DNA of 56,620 bases from Streptosporangiaceae bacterium (GCA_025964695.1 JAOPYK010000292.1:1-56620), one strand, 5' to 3'; counted from the first letter of the stretch, positions 33,359-44,091 are shown. Notes: generated from the letters alone by a model not told the origin. A program made the numbers and translations.

Positions 33359-34483
33359 TCAGGCCGGGTCGCGGTGAATGCGGCCGTCGGTCTCGGTGAG
33401 CGGGCGGCCCGAGCCGCCCCAGCGGAGCTGGATCAGCTCGGCCGCGATGGACACGGCCGTCTCCTCCGGGGTGCGGGCGCCCAGGTCCAGCCCGATCGGC
33501 GAGCGGAGCCGGGACAGCTCTTCGCCGGTCATTCCCGCCTCCCGCAGCCGGGCCAGCCGGTCGTCGTGCGTGCGCCGCGAGCCCATCGCGCCGATGTAGC
33601 CGGCGGGAGTGCGCAGCGCCGCCTCCAGCAGCGGCACGTCGAACTTGGGGTCATGAGTGAGCACGCAGACGACGGTCCGCTCGTCGATCTGGCCGGAGAC
33701 CTCGTCAAGGAACTTGTGCGGCCACTTCACCACGACCTCGTCGGCCTCGGGGAAACGCTTGGCGGTGGCGAACACCGGCCGGGCGTCGCAGACCGTCACG
33801 TGATAGCCGAGGAATTTGCCGGCCCGGGCCATCGCGGCCGCGAAGTCGATCGCCCCGAAGACCAGCATCCGCGGTGGCGGAGCGAAGGCGTGCACGAACA
33901 CGGTGAGCTCGTCCAGCCGCCGCTCACCCTGCCTGCCGTAGTGCCGCTGCCCGGTCAGCCCCTGCGCGAGCATGCCGCGCACGTCGTCGTCGACGGCCGC
34001 GTCGAGCCGTGTGGCGTGCGTCTGGCCAGGTGCGAGCGAGCCCGCCGCGCGGGAGGACCAGATCACCCGGCGCGCCCCAACGGCGCCGGGCCCGGCGACG
34101 ACGGTCGCCACCGCCACCGGCTCCCGCCGCGAGATCGAGGCGACGACCTCGGGGAAGTCCGGGAACGTCGCGGGACCCACCGGCTCGACCAGGATGTCGA
34201 GGATCCCGCCGCAGGTGAGTCCGACCGAGAACGCGTCGTCGTCGCTGACTCCGTACCGCTGCGTCACCGGCACGCCCGAGGAGATCACCTCCTGAGCCAG
34301 CTCGTAGACGGCGCCTTCGACGCATCCCCCGGAGACGCTGCCGACGACCTCCCCGCTCGAGGAGACCGCCATGGCGGCGCCGGCCGGGCGCGGTGCGCTG
34401 CGGAAGGTTTTGACCACCGTGGCGAGCCCGAAGGTCTCACCGGACGCGTACCACGTGGCGATGTCGTCCAGCACGTCACGCAC
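33359..34483 (-). CDS. XdhC/CoxF-family molybdenum hydroxylase maturation protein
   Basis: 374 aa. N-terminal XdhC domain (TVVKTFRSAPRPAGAAMAV, GSVSGGCVEGAV) and C-terminal Rossmann XdhC domain (LVFGAIDFAAAMARAGKFLGYHV, VVCVLTHDPKFDVPLLEAAL, GYIGAMGSRRTH). XdhC proteins bind Mo cofactor and insert the sulfurated form into xanthine-dehydrogenase-type enzymes. The GTG start overlaps the coxE stop by 8 nt, with GGAGG 9 nt upstream, so translation is coupled. Confidence 0.9.
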   Translation of the reverse strand: MRDVLDDIATWYASGETFGLATVVKTFRSAPRPAGAAMAVSSSGEVVGSVSGGCVEGAVYELAQEVISSGVPVTQRYGVSDDDAFSVGLTCGGILDILVEPVGPATFPDFPEVVASISRREPVAVATVVAGPGAVGARRVIWSSRAAGSLAPGQTHATRLDAAVDDDVRGMLAQGLTGQRHYGRQGERRLDELTVFVHAFAPPPRMLVFGAIDFAAAMARAGKFLGYHVTVCDARPVFATAKRFPEADEVVVKWPHKFLDEVSGQIDERTVVCVLTHDPKFDVPLLEAALRTPAGYIGAMGSRRTHDDRLARLREAGMTGEELSRLRSPIGLDLGARTPEETAVSIAAELIQLRWGGSGRPLTETDGRIHRDPA

Positions 34484-35627
34484 CGGAGACCACCTCCCTC
34501 CGCTCGGATCCGATCAGTTCGGCCAGCTCCTCCAGGGCGCCGAGGCTGTGCCCGGCGACGAAGGCGTCGATATACGGCAGCGCCGCCATCATTCCCGCGG
34601 TGAGCGGCTCGTACCCGGGCCGCGCCTTGTGCGGGTTGGCCCAGACCACCCGGTGCGCCAGCCGGTGCAGCCGCGCCATCTGGTCACCGAGCAGGCCGGC
34701 GTCGCCGCGTTCCCAGCCGTCGGAGGCGATCACGACGATCGCGCCGCGCGCCGTTCCGCGTTGCCCGAACCGGTCGAGGAACTCCTTCAGCTCCTCCCCC
34801 AGCCGGGTGCCGCCGCTCCAGTCCGGGATCGCGGCCGAGACCGCCGTCATCGCCGTGTCCGGTTCGCGGTGCCGCAGTTCACGGGTGAGCCGGGTGAGCC
34901 GGGTCCCCACGCTGAATACCTCGGTGGTGCGCGGCCCCGCCCGCGTCGCGGAGTGCGCGAACCGCAGCAGCGCGTCCGCGTAGGGGCTCATGGAGCCGCT
35001 GACGTCCACCAGCAGGACGACCCGCCGGGGCCGCTCGCGGTGCGTGCGGTGGTGCAGCCGCGAGATCTCCCCGCCGCGCCGCAGGATCTCCGCGACCGTG
35101 CGGTGCGGATCGACGCGCCCGGACGAGGCCGGCCGGTACCGGCGTGAACGGCGGTGCGCGGCCGAGGCCTTGAGCAGGGCGATCAGCCGGTACACCTCGG
35201 CACGCTCGGCCGCGCTCAACCGGGCGAGATCACGCCGGCGCAGCACCTCGGCCGCGCTGGCCGTGGCGAGCCGTACGTCCGCGGGCTCCTCGCCCGATCC
35301 CTCCTCGCGCGAGCCGGGGGCCGGTTCCGCCGCGAACCGCACGATCACCGGCGGGGTGGAGCGGGGCACCGGCCGGGGCACCTCGCCGGAGAAGTACGAG
35401 GCGAAGCAGCGGTCATAGCGCGGCAGGTCGTCCGGGCCCGCGCAGAGGGTGAGCCGGCCGGCCCAATAGACGTCCGACGGGTCCCCGGCCGACAGGTGGT
35501 CCAGCGCGCCGATCATCGCCTGCACCCGCTCGGGATCGGCGGCCACGCCGGCCGCGCGCAGGGTCCGCGCGAAGCCGACCAGCGTGGCGGGAAGAGTGCC
35601 TGGAAGCGAGGCGGGCGGGGCGCTCAC
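34476..35627 (-). CDS. coxE: CoxE-like protein with VWA domain
   Basis: 383 aa. C-terminal von Willebrand A domain with an intact MIDAS, VVLLVDVSGSMSPYADALLRFAH, then the conserved Thr region GGTRLGEELKEF and ASDGWERGD. The N-terminal half is the CoxE-specific region with Arg-rich stretches. CoxE works with the MoxR-type ATPase CoxD during assembly of the Mo/Cu or Mo active site in CO dehydrogenase systems. It overlaps coxD by ATGA and xdhC by 8 nt. Confidence 0.9.
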   Translation of the reverse strand: MSAPPASLPGTLPATLVGFARTLRAAGVAADPERVQAMIGALDHLSAGDPSDVYWAGRLTLCAGPDDLPRYDRCFASYFSGEVPRPVPRSTPPVIVRFAAEPAPGSREEGSGEEPADVRLATASAAEVLRRRDLARLSAAERAEVYRLIALLKASAAHRRSRRYRPASSGRVDPHRTVAEILRRGGEISRLHHRTHRERPRRVVLLVDVSGSMSPYADALLRFAHSATRAGPRTTEVFSVGTRLTRLTRELRHREPDTAMTAVSAAIPDWSGGTRLGEELKEFLDRFGQRGTARGAIVVIASDGWERGDAGLLGDQMARLHRLAHRVVWANPHKARPGYEPLTAGMMAALPYIDAFVAGHSLGALEELAELIGSERREVVSGA

Positions 35628-36532
35628 GGCCGGCCGCCGTTGAGGAGACGTTCGAGCCCGCCCTTGACCACGCGCTCGTGGTCCTCGCGGTACTTCAGGA
35701 CCGCGCCGAGGGTGCGGGCCGCGGTGTCGGGGTCGAGATCACGGGAGCCCAGGGCGACCAGCGCCTCGGTCCAGTCCAGGCTCTCCGCCACCCCCGGCGG
35801 CTTCAGCAGATCCTCGGTCCGCAGCCGCTGGGCGGCCGCCGCGACCTGGTGGGCCAGGCGTTCGGCGGCGCCCGGCAGCCTGCGCCGGATGATGGCCACC
35901 TCGCGGTCGAAGGTCGGATGCTCCAGCCAGTGGTAGAGGCACCGGCGCTTGAGCGCGTCGTGCACCTCGCGGGTCCGGTTGGAGGTCACCACGACCACCG
36001 GCGGCCGCTCCGCGTGGATCGTGCCGAGCTCCGGGATCGAGATCGTGAAGTCGCTGAGCACCTCCAGCAGGAAGGCCTCGAACTCGTCGTCGGCGCGGTC
36101 CACCTCGTCGACCAGCAGCACGCTCGGCGAGGTCTCCAGTGCCTGCAGCAGCGGACGGGCCACCAGGAAACGGCGATCGTAGAGCTCGGACTCCAGCCGG
36201 CCGGCGTCGGTGACCCCCGCCGCCTCGGCCGCCCGCAGATGCAGCAGCTGGCGCGGGAAGTCCCAGTCGTAGAGTGCCTGCGAGGCGTCCAGTCCCTCGT
36301 AGCACTGCAGCCGGATCAGCGGGGCGCCCAGCACCTCGGCGAGGGTCTTGGCCAGGGCCGTCTTGCCCACCCCGGCCTCACCCTCCAGGAACAGCGGCCG
36401 CCCCATCCGCAGCGCCAGGAAGACCGCGGTGGCCAGCCCCGGATCGGCCAGGTAGGAATGCCGCTCGAGCAGCTCCGCCAGCGCGGCCGGCGACTCGATG
36501 GCGGGCGAGCTGATTGCCGGGTTCGACGTCAC
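35624..36532 (-). CDS. coxD: MoxR-type AAA+ ATPase (CoxD-like)
   Basis: 302 aa. Walker A GEAGVGKT at 51-58, Walker B LLVDEVDRAD near 135, sensor Asn in VVVTSNRTREVHDALKRRCL with arginine fingers, and the C-terminal lid. MoxR chaperones partner with VWA proteins; this one starts the coxD-coxE-xdhC-mocA cluster and overlaps coxE by 4 nt. It is divergent from the sulfite-oxidase-like gene over a 77-bp AT-rich spacer. Confidence 0.92.
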   Translation of the reverse strand: MTSNPAISSPAIESPAALAELLERHSYLADPGLATAVFLALRMGRPLFLEGEAGVGKTALAKTLAEVLGAPLIRLQCYEGLDASQALYDWDFPRQLLHLRAAEAAGVTDAGRLESELYDRRFLVARPLLQALETSPSVLLVDEVDRADDEFEAFLLEVLSDFTISIPELGTIHAERPPVVVVTSNRTREVHDALKRRCLYHWLEHPTFDREVAIIRRRLPGAAERLAHQVAAAAQRLRTEDLLKPPGVAESLDWTEALVALGSRDLDPDTAARTLGAVLKYREDHERVVKGGLERLLNGGRP

Positions 36533-36589
36533 CCGCTCAGGCTACTTCCGTAATGAAATTCCTATCTTTCCGATTGACTTAATGGGAAT

Positions 36590-36607
36590 GATCGATCACG
36601 ATCGATC
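36590..36607. promoter_or_regulatory. 18-bp palindrome directly before the sulfite-oxidase-like start codon
   Basis: GATCGATC-AC-GATCGATC ends 2 nt before the ATG at 36610, where a ribosome-binding site would normally sit; none is present. A TTGACT at 36574-36579 lies about 30 nt upstream of the ATG. The arrangement fits a leaderless transcript whose start is covered by an operator. Inference from position only. Confidence 0.5.
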
Positions 36608-36609
36608 TC

Positions 36610-37848
36610 ATGGACGACCTCACCGATGAGGCCACGTACCAGCGGGTGCGTGCGGCTCAGTGGCACCGGCACCTGTCCCGGCGGAATCTGCTGCGAGCCT
36701 CGGCCGGCGCCGGTCTGGGCGCCGCGCTCCTCGGCTCGTCCCCCCGCCGCGCGGCCGCGGACGGTCCCATCGTCAAGCCGCTGCCGCCCGAGCTGTTCAC
36801 GGTCTACGGCACGAACGCGGAGACCAGGTGGGAGGCCATGCGGGGGCAGGGCCCGCTCACCCCCGTCGACCGGTTCTTCGTGCGCAACCACACCCGGACA
36901 CCGCTGATCGACGCGCGGACCTGGCGGCTGCGGGTCTGGGGCACCGGGCTGCGCGGCTCCCCCGGTGAGGAGCGGCCGGTCGAGTTCACCCACGACGACC
37001 TGCTGCGGCTTCCCGCCGAGGAGCTGACCGCGTTCATCGAGTGCACCGGCAACGGCCGCGGCTTCTACACCACCCAGCAGGGCCAGACCGTGTCCGGAAC
37101 CCCGTGGAGGCTCGGCGGGGTCGGGGTGGCGCGCTGGCGCGGCGTGCGCCTGGCGACCGTGCTGGAACACGCCGGTCTGAGCCGGCGGGCGGTGGACCTG
37201 CTGCCGCGCGGGCTCGACGACGAGTTCGTCGACAAGGGCGCGAACCTGGGACGGGTGCGCCGTCCCCTGCCGGTGGACAAGGCGCTCAAGGACGTGCTGC
37301 TGGCATACGAGATGAACGGGGCGCCACTGCCGCCCGACCACGGATTCCCGGTCCGGCTGGTGGTCCCGTCCTGGGTGGGCATCGCCTCCATCAAGTGGCT
37401 CGGTGACATCCAGGTGGCCGACCAGCCACTGTTCTCGCCGTGGAACACCCAGTACTACCGGCTGTTCGGCCCCGGATATCCGGCCGAGGGCAGCGCCCCG
37501 CTGACCCGCCAGGTCGTCAAGAGCGCCTTCGAACTGCCGTGGAACGCCCGGCTGGCCGCCGGCCGCACCCAGGTTCTGCACGGCCGCTCCTGGTCGGGCA
37601 ACGGCCGGATCCGGCACGTGGACGTCAGCGCCGACGGCGGCGCGACCTGGCACCGGGCCCGCGGCCGGAGCGGGTCGCGCGCCTGGCTGCAGTGGGACTT
37701 CCGGTGGCGGCCCGAGCACCCCGGGGCGTACGAGCTGCTGGCGCGGGCCACCGACGAGACCGGGGTCACCCAGCCGGACCAGGCCCCTTACAACACGCTC
37801 GGCTACCTCTTCGGAGCCGTCGTCCGGCATCCGGTCACCGTGGCCTGA
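36610..37848 (+). CDS. Sulfite-oxidase-family molybdopterin enzyme, Tat-exported
   Basis: 412 aa. Twin-arginine-like signal with RR at 24-25 (SRRNLLRAS), hydrophobic core and AxA-like site near 50. The sulfite oxidase Mo domain follows, with the Mo-ligand Cys at 145 in FIECTGNGRGF, then WRGVRL, EMNGAPLPPDHGFPVRLVVPSWVGIASIKWL, and a C-terminal dimerisation (Mo-co) domain with HVDVSADGGATW. It would oxidise sulfite or a similar substrate outside the membrane. It is followed by the methanethiol-oxidase-family gene. Confidence 0.9.
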   Translation: MDDLTDEATYQRVRAAQWHRHLSRRNLLRASAGAGLGAALLGSSPRRAAADGPIVKPLPPELFTVYGTNAETRWEAMRGQGPLTPVDRFFVRNHTRTPLIDARTWRLRVWGTGLRGSPGEERPVEFTHDDLLRLPAEELTAFIECTGNGRGFYTTQQGQTVSGTPWRLGGVGVARWRGVRLATVLEHAGLSRRAVDLLPRGLDDEFVDKGANLGRVRRPLPVDKALKDVLLAYEMNGAPLPPDHGFPVRLVVPSWVGIASIKWLGDIQVADQPLFSPWNTQYYRLFGPGYPAEGSAPLTRQVVKSAFELPWNARLAAGRTQVLHGRSWSGNGRIRHVDVSADGGATWHRARGRSGSRAWLQWDFRWRPEHPGAYELLARATDETGVTQPDQAPYNTLGYLFGAVVRHPVTVA

Positions 37849-37908
37849 GCCGGCCTTGCCCGGCCGCGACCGCGGTGTGACGATGCACCCGACATCGAAG
37901 GAGTCCTC

Positions 37909-39315
37909 ATGGCGCTGTGGAAGCCCGACCCCACCTTCTATGCCTCACCCAGGGACGCGGCCTCCGCGCCGCCGGAGAAGCTCGCCTACGTCGCGGCCTT
38001 CGACCGGGCCGCCGAGAAGCCCGACGCCATCGTGGTCCTCGACGTCGACGAGGAGTCGGCGTCCTACGGCCAGGTGATCGGCTGAACCGATCTGCCCTAC
38101 ACCGGGGACGAGCTGCACCATTTCGGCTGGAACGCGTGCAGCAGCGCGCTGTGCCCCGGCTCCCCGCACCCGCACGTGGAACGTCGCTATCTGATCGTGC
38201 CCGGGCTGCGGTCGTCGCGCATCTACGTGATCGACACCAAGGGGAATCCGACCGGCCCGGAGATCGTCAAGGTGCTGGAGCCCGACGAGCTGGCCAAGCG
38301 CGCGGGCTATTCCCGGCCGCACACCGTGCACTGCGGGCCCGAGGGCCTCTACGTCACCGCGCTCGGCGGCGCCAACGGCGAGGACGGGCCGGGCGGCATC
38401 GCGCTGCTCGACCACACCTCCTTCGAGATTCTCGGCCGCTGGGAGGTGGACCGGGGTCCGCAGTACTTCGCCTACGACGCCTGGTGGCACATCGCGCACG
38501 ACGTTCTGGTCACCTCGGAGTGGGGCACCCCGTCCATGATCGAGGACGGGGTGGTCGGCGAACTGCTGCTCGGCCGCAAGTACGGCCACGCACTGCACTT
38601 CTGGGATCTGCGCAAGCGCAAGCATGTGCAGACCGTGGACCTCGGCGACCAGCACCAGATGGCGCTGGAGCTGCGCCCGGCCCACGATCCCACCAGGCAG
38701 TACGGATTCGTCGGGGTGGTGGTCAGCGTCGAGGACCTGTCGGCGTCGGTCTGGCTCTGGCTCTGGCACCGGGACGGCGACCAGTGGGCCGCCACGAAGG
38801 TCATCTCGATCCCGGCCGAGCCCGCCGCCGCCGAGGACCTGCCGCCGGTGATCGCCCCGTTCGGGGCCGTACCCCCGCTGGTCACCGACATCGACCTGTC
38901 GGTCGACGACCAGTGGCTGTACGTCTCGTGCTGGGGCACCGGCGAGCTCAAGCGCTACGACGTCAGCGACCCCTTCCACCCGGTGGAGGCGGGGTCGGTG
39001 CGGATCGGCGGCATCGTCGGCCGGACCCCGCATCCCGCCGCACCGGACCTGCCGCTGGCCGGCGGCCCGCAGATGGTGGAGGTCAGCCGCGACGGCAAGC
39101 GCGTCTACGTGACCAACTCGTTGTACGGCGCGTGGGACGACCAGTTCTATCCCGACGGGGTCGGCGCTTGGGCCGCCAAACTGGACTCGGACCTCACGGG
39201 CTTCACCTTCGACCAGCGGTTCTTCCCGCACGGCGACGACTTCCGCGGGCTGCGCCCGCACCAGACCCGGCTGCAGGGCGGGGACGCCTCCTCCGACTCG
39301 TACTGCTACCCGTGA
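37909..39315 (+). pseudogene. Selenium-binding protein / methanethiol oxidase (SBP56) family, with in-frame TGA at codon 59
   Basis: Beta-propeller SBP56 family; bacterial members (MtoX) oxidise methanethiol, and human SELENBP1 is homologous. ATG 37909 has AAGGAG 7 nt upstream, and the N-terminal 58 codons (LWKPDPTFYASPRDA, LDVDEESASYGQVIG) match. A TGA at 38083-38085 interrupts the frame, which then continues intact for 410 codons: GDELHHFGWNACSS, RRYLIVPGLRSSRIYVIDTK, GYSRPHTVHCGPEG, and a closing HQTRLQGGDASSDSYCYP. No other lesion is seen. Family members commonly carry Trp or Arg at that position (from memory), so TGG-to-TGA is the simplest cause. Readthrough, recoding or sequencing error are alternatives. 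An internal start at 38176 would lose the propeller N-terminus. Confidence 0.8.
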
Positions 39316-39328
39316 CGACAGGCCGCTC

Positions 39329-39964
39329 ATGACGGACGGATCGCTGGCGGCGCTGGTCGCCCTGGGCGCCTTTCACGGCCTCAACCCCGGGATGGGCTGG
39401 CTGTTCGCGGTGGCCCGGGGCCTGCAGGAGCGGTCCCGGGCCCTGGTGCTGCAGTCGCTGCCCGCGATCGCCGCCGGGCACGCCGCCTCGGTCGGCGCGG
39501 TCGCGGTCCTCGTCTCGCTTACCCAGTCGGTGGTGACCACCCAGGTGGTCGCCATCGCCGGGGGCGCGCTGCTGGTCGGCTTCGGACTGTGGCGGCTGCT
39601 GTCCGACCGGCACTTCCGCTGGGTCGGGATGAAGCTGTCGTTGTGGCAGCTGGCCGGCTGGTCCTTCCTGATGTCCTCGGTGCACGGCGCCGGGCTGATG
39701 CTGCTGCCGGTGCTGACCTCTGAGGCGCAGGTGCCGTCCGCCCACGCCCACGGCCTGGGCCACGGCGCGGGAAGCGCGCTCACCGCCGGGCTGTTCGTCA
39801 CCGGGGTGCACACGCTCGCCATGTTCGTGGTGGCGGGCGTGATCGCCGTTCTGGTGTACGAGGTGGTGGGCCTGGCCATCCTGCGGCGGGCCTGGTTCAA
39901 CCTCGACCGGCTCTGGGCCGTCGCGCTGATCGGCGCCGGCACCGCCACCCTGCTGACCGCCTGA
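39329..39964 (+). CDS. Polytopic membrane protein with HGLNPGMGW motif and His-rich loop
   Basis: 211 aa, about 6 membrane helices. Notable features are FHGLNPGMGWLFAVA in the first helix, HAASVGA in the second, SSVHGAGLML in the fourth, and an extramembrane HAHGLGHG loop near 140. The pattern of conserved His in helices plus a His-rich loop recalls metal (Ni/Co/Cu) transporters of the NicO/UreH kind, but no assignment is firm. It begins 13 bp after the SBP56-family stop, so it is probably cotranscribed and may handle the metal for that enzyme. Confidence 0.75.
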   Translation: MTDGSLAALVALGAFHGLNPGMGWLFAVARGLQERSRALVLQSLPAIAAGHAASVGAVAVLVSLTQSVVTTQVVAIAGGALLVGFGLWRLLSDRHFRWVGMKLSLWQLAGWSFLMSSVHGAGLMLLPVLTSEAQVPSAHAHGLGHGAGSALTAGLFVTGVHTLAMFVVAGVIAVLVYEVVGLAILRRAWFNLDRLWAVALIGAGTATLLTA

Positions 39965-39995
39965 CCGCCGGGACCGGCGCGTCGGAAGCGCTCTG

Positions 39996-40214
39996 CTACG
40001 CGGAGCTGCGGGCGGACCGGTCACCGGCGGGCGCACGGCTGAGGCCGAGCGCCAGCGCGCGGCACATCTCGGCCGCCTGCCGGGCGTCGTGCAGTGACCC
40101 CGTGCGCACCGGCGCGTCCGCGATCATCGGGAAGCCGTAGGGATCCAGCCGGATGAGGCCGGGGACGAGATGCCCGCAGAGCCCGTGACCCGCGCAGCGG
40201 GAGGCGGCGCGCAT
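39996..40214 (-). CDS. Small ferredoxin ([3Fe-4S] type)
   Basis: 72 aa. The opening CAGHGLCGHLVPGLIRLDPYGFP carries two Cys (C7 and C13) in the CxGHGxC pattern of actinobacterial P450-type ferredoxins, and the third Cys is in AAEMCRALALGL near 50. The Pro usually following the last Cys is Arg here. ATG 40214 has GGAGGGG 4-5 nt upstream, so it is a real gene although short. No P450 or reductase is adjacent; it trails the his/rib operon by 20 bp. Confidence 0.72.
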   Translation of the reverse strand: MRAASRCAGHGLCGHLVPGLIRLDPYGFPMIADAPVRTGSLHDARQAAEMCRALALGLSRAPAGDRSARSSA

Positions 40215-40234
40215 CTGACCCCTCCGTCACCCCG

Positions 40235-40717
40235 CTATGCCAGCGGGTCGGGGGCCTCACCGTAGGTGCGCAGCAGGATGCGCAGCTCGGTCATCTGGCG
40301 CGCGGCGAGCCGGTGTTCGGCGCCGTTGATGCCCATGGCGCTGATCGAGTCGCCGCTGGCCAGATCGAGGGTGGGCCAAGGATCTCCGGCCGACATGTTC
40401 ACCCGGACCACCTCGGCCCACTCGTACCGCCGGGTGTAGAGCGGGTTGACGATCGTGAGGCCCCGCCGGTCGGCGGCTATCCGGCAGCGAGCCAGCACGT
40501 GCAGGATCCAGGCGACCAGCAGCCCGAACGTCACCAGGCCGACCCGGTCGACGGTCCCCCAGTCGCGGGGCACCACGAAGGCGAGCACGATCATGCCGAT
40601 CATGATCGTGCTCGCCAGCGTGTACGCCAGGATCCGCGTGGTGCGCGGGCGCCAGACCACGGGCAGCGTCACGACGCCACCGCCGGCTCGCGCCCCGGAA
40701 TCAGGAGTGTCAGTCAA
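40235..40717 (-). CDS. PH-domain membrane protein downstream of hisG
   Basis: 160 aa. Two N-terminal membrane helices (ILAYTLASTIMIGMIVLAFVV and VGLVTFGLLVAWILHV, each written as one helix) are followed by a bacterial PH-like domain (IAADRRGLTIVNPLYTRRYEWAEVV). The same small gene follows hisG in many actinobacteria. The TTG start at 40717 overlaps the hisG stop by 8 nt, indicating coupling. Function unknown. Confidence 0.78.
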   Translation of the reverse strand: MTDTPDSGARAGGGVVTLPVVWRPRTTRILAYTLASTIMIGMIVLAFVVPRDWGTVDRVGLVTFGLLVAWILHVLARCRIAADRRGLTIVNPLYTRRYEWAEVVRVNMSAGDPWPTLDLASGDSISAMGINGAEHRLAARQMTELRILLRTYGEAPDPLA

Positions 40718-41585
40718 CGATCTTGGTGATCGGGATCTCGAGGATGTCGCGGCCGCCGGCCGCCTTGAGCGCGGGGATCAGCGTGTTGACACCGTGCTTG
40801 GCGACGACGCTCTCCACCGCGTGCATCTCCCCGCCGGCCAGCGAGGTGATGGTCGGCGACGACATCGACGGCATGATGTCCAGCACCGCCTGCAGCTGCG
40901 TGTTGGAGACGTTGAGCTTGAGCAGCACCTTGCCGCGGGCCCGGATGGCGCCCTGCAGCAGCAGAGCGATGTCCTCCATGGCCGCCCGCTTCTGCGGGTC
41001 CTCGTACGCCTCGCGGTTGGCGACGAGCTCGGTGTAGCTGGTGAGCAGCGTGTCGAGGATGCGCAACCCGTTCTTGCGGAGCGAGGAGCCGGTCTCGGTC
41101 AGGTCCACGATGACGTCGACGATGTCGGGGACCTTGGCCTCGGTCGCGCCGTAGGACGGGACGACCCGGGCCTTGACCCCGTGCTTGGCGAGGTAGCGCT
41201 CGGTCATGGCCGGGAACTCGGTGGAGATCCGGACCCCCTCGGGGAGGTCGGCCACCGACTGCCACGGAGCGTCGTTCGGCACCGCCATGATGACCCTGAC
41301 CGGGTTGGAGGTCGCCTTGGAGTACTTCAGTTCACCCAGGCTGATGACGTCGGCGTCGGTCTCGGTGATCCAGTCACGGCCGGTGATGCCGAGGTCGAAC
41401 AGGCCCTGTTCGAGGTAGGTCGGGATCTCCTGCGGGCGCAGCACCCGGACCCGGTCGATCCGCGGATCCTCGATGGAGGCGCGGTAGTCGCGGTCCGAGG
41501 TGCGGCGGACGGTCAGGTCGGCGGCGTCGAACAGCTCGACGGTGGCGCGCTCGAGAGAGCCCTTGGGCAGGACAAGGGACAGCAC
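40710..41585 (-). CDS. hisG: ATP phosphoribosyltransferase, long form
   Basis: 291 aa. First step of histidine synthesis: ATP + PRPP to phosphoribosyl-ATP. LSLVLPKGSLERAT start, DLGITGRDWI, and the PRPP loop EATKVPD/ETGSSLRKNGLRI region. The extra C-terminal ACT-like HisG_C domain (to ~290) makes it the long, HisZ-independent, histidine-inhibited form. GTG start. Lies 43 bp after ribH; no hisE is present in between, although hisE-hisG is the common actinobacterial arrangement. Confidence 0.95.
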   Translation of the reverse strand: MLSLVLPKGSLERATVELFDAADLTVRRTSDRDYRASIEDPRIDRVRVLRPQEIPTYLEQGLFDLGITGRDWITETDADVISLGELKYSKATSNPVRVIMAVPNDAPWQSVADLPEGVRISTEFPAMTERYLAKHGVKARVVPSYGATEAKVPDIVDVIVDLTETGSSLRKNGLRILDTLLTSYTELVANREAYEDPQKRAAMEDIALLLQGAIRARGKVLLKLNVSNTQLQAVLDIMPSMSSPTITSLAGGEMHAVESVVAKHGVNTLIPALKAAGGRDILEIPITKIVD

Positions 41586-41628
41586 AGTGACAACCTTTCG
41601 TGGATGGAACGTCGGGAAACCGGGCGGC

Positions 41629-43440
<1,812 letters not shown>

Positions 43441-43444
<4 letters not shown>

Positions 43445-44088
43445 GTGGCCACCGCCTCAGAAGGTGGGTTGCGCACGCTCTGCGCCCGGTACTGCCGGAG
43501 CCAGTCGCGGAACCCGATCATCACCAATACGAAGAAGAAGACGTACACACCGCCGGTCACCCACAGCTTGGAATGGATGGCCAGCGGCACCCCGACCAGG
43601 TCGACGGCGACCCAGATCCACCAGAAGTCCACCAGCGCGCGGCTCTGCGCGAAGGTCGCGACCGCGCTGCCGACGAAGATGTACGCGTTGGCCAGCGGCA
43701 TCCAGTCGGCGTGCAGGAACCGCAGGTTCGCGAAGAGCAGGGCGACGGCCCCGGTGCCCGCCACCAGGACCGCGACGAGCACGGCACGCTCCCCCGCGGT
43801 GGCCGGCCGGATCGGCAGGTGGTGGCCGTCACGCAGCCCCTGCGACCACTTCGCCCAGCCGTACACCGCCAGCACCCCGAACATGACCTGCTTGAGGGCG
43901 TTGCCGGTGAAGTGCGCGCTGACCGAGGCGACGAACAGCAGCACGGAGCCCGCCAGCTGCACCGGCCAGGTCCAGATCGTCTTCCTGATCGCGAGCCAGA
44001 CCGTGCCCAGCGCGCACGCGTTGCCCACGAGATCGGTCCAGAGCAGCTTCTCGCCGAAGACCTCGATGCCGGCCTGGGTCCAGCTCAT
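43441..44088 (-). CDS. ribM: PnuC-family vitamin transporter, probable riboflavin transporter RibM (PnuX)
   Basis: 215 aa, about 7 membrane helices. PnuC features are [36 protein letters not shown], and [21 protein letters not shown]. PnuC proteins carry nicotinamide riboside, but the copy inside RFN-controlled actinobacterial riboflavin operons is the riboflavin carrier RibM; its place between ribE and ribBA supports this. The ATG at 44088 has GGAG 7 nt upstream, in a stretch matching the 3' end of the dispersed repeat. Confidence 0.85.
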
Positions 44089-44091
44089 GCC

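Noticed and set aside
38083-38130. Selenocysteine insertion at the SBP56-family TGA
   Set aside because: No convincing SECIS hairpin with an exposed loop was found after the TGA, and the family has no Sec/Cys at this position; kept only as an alternative.
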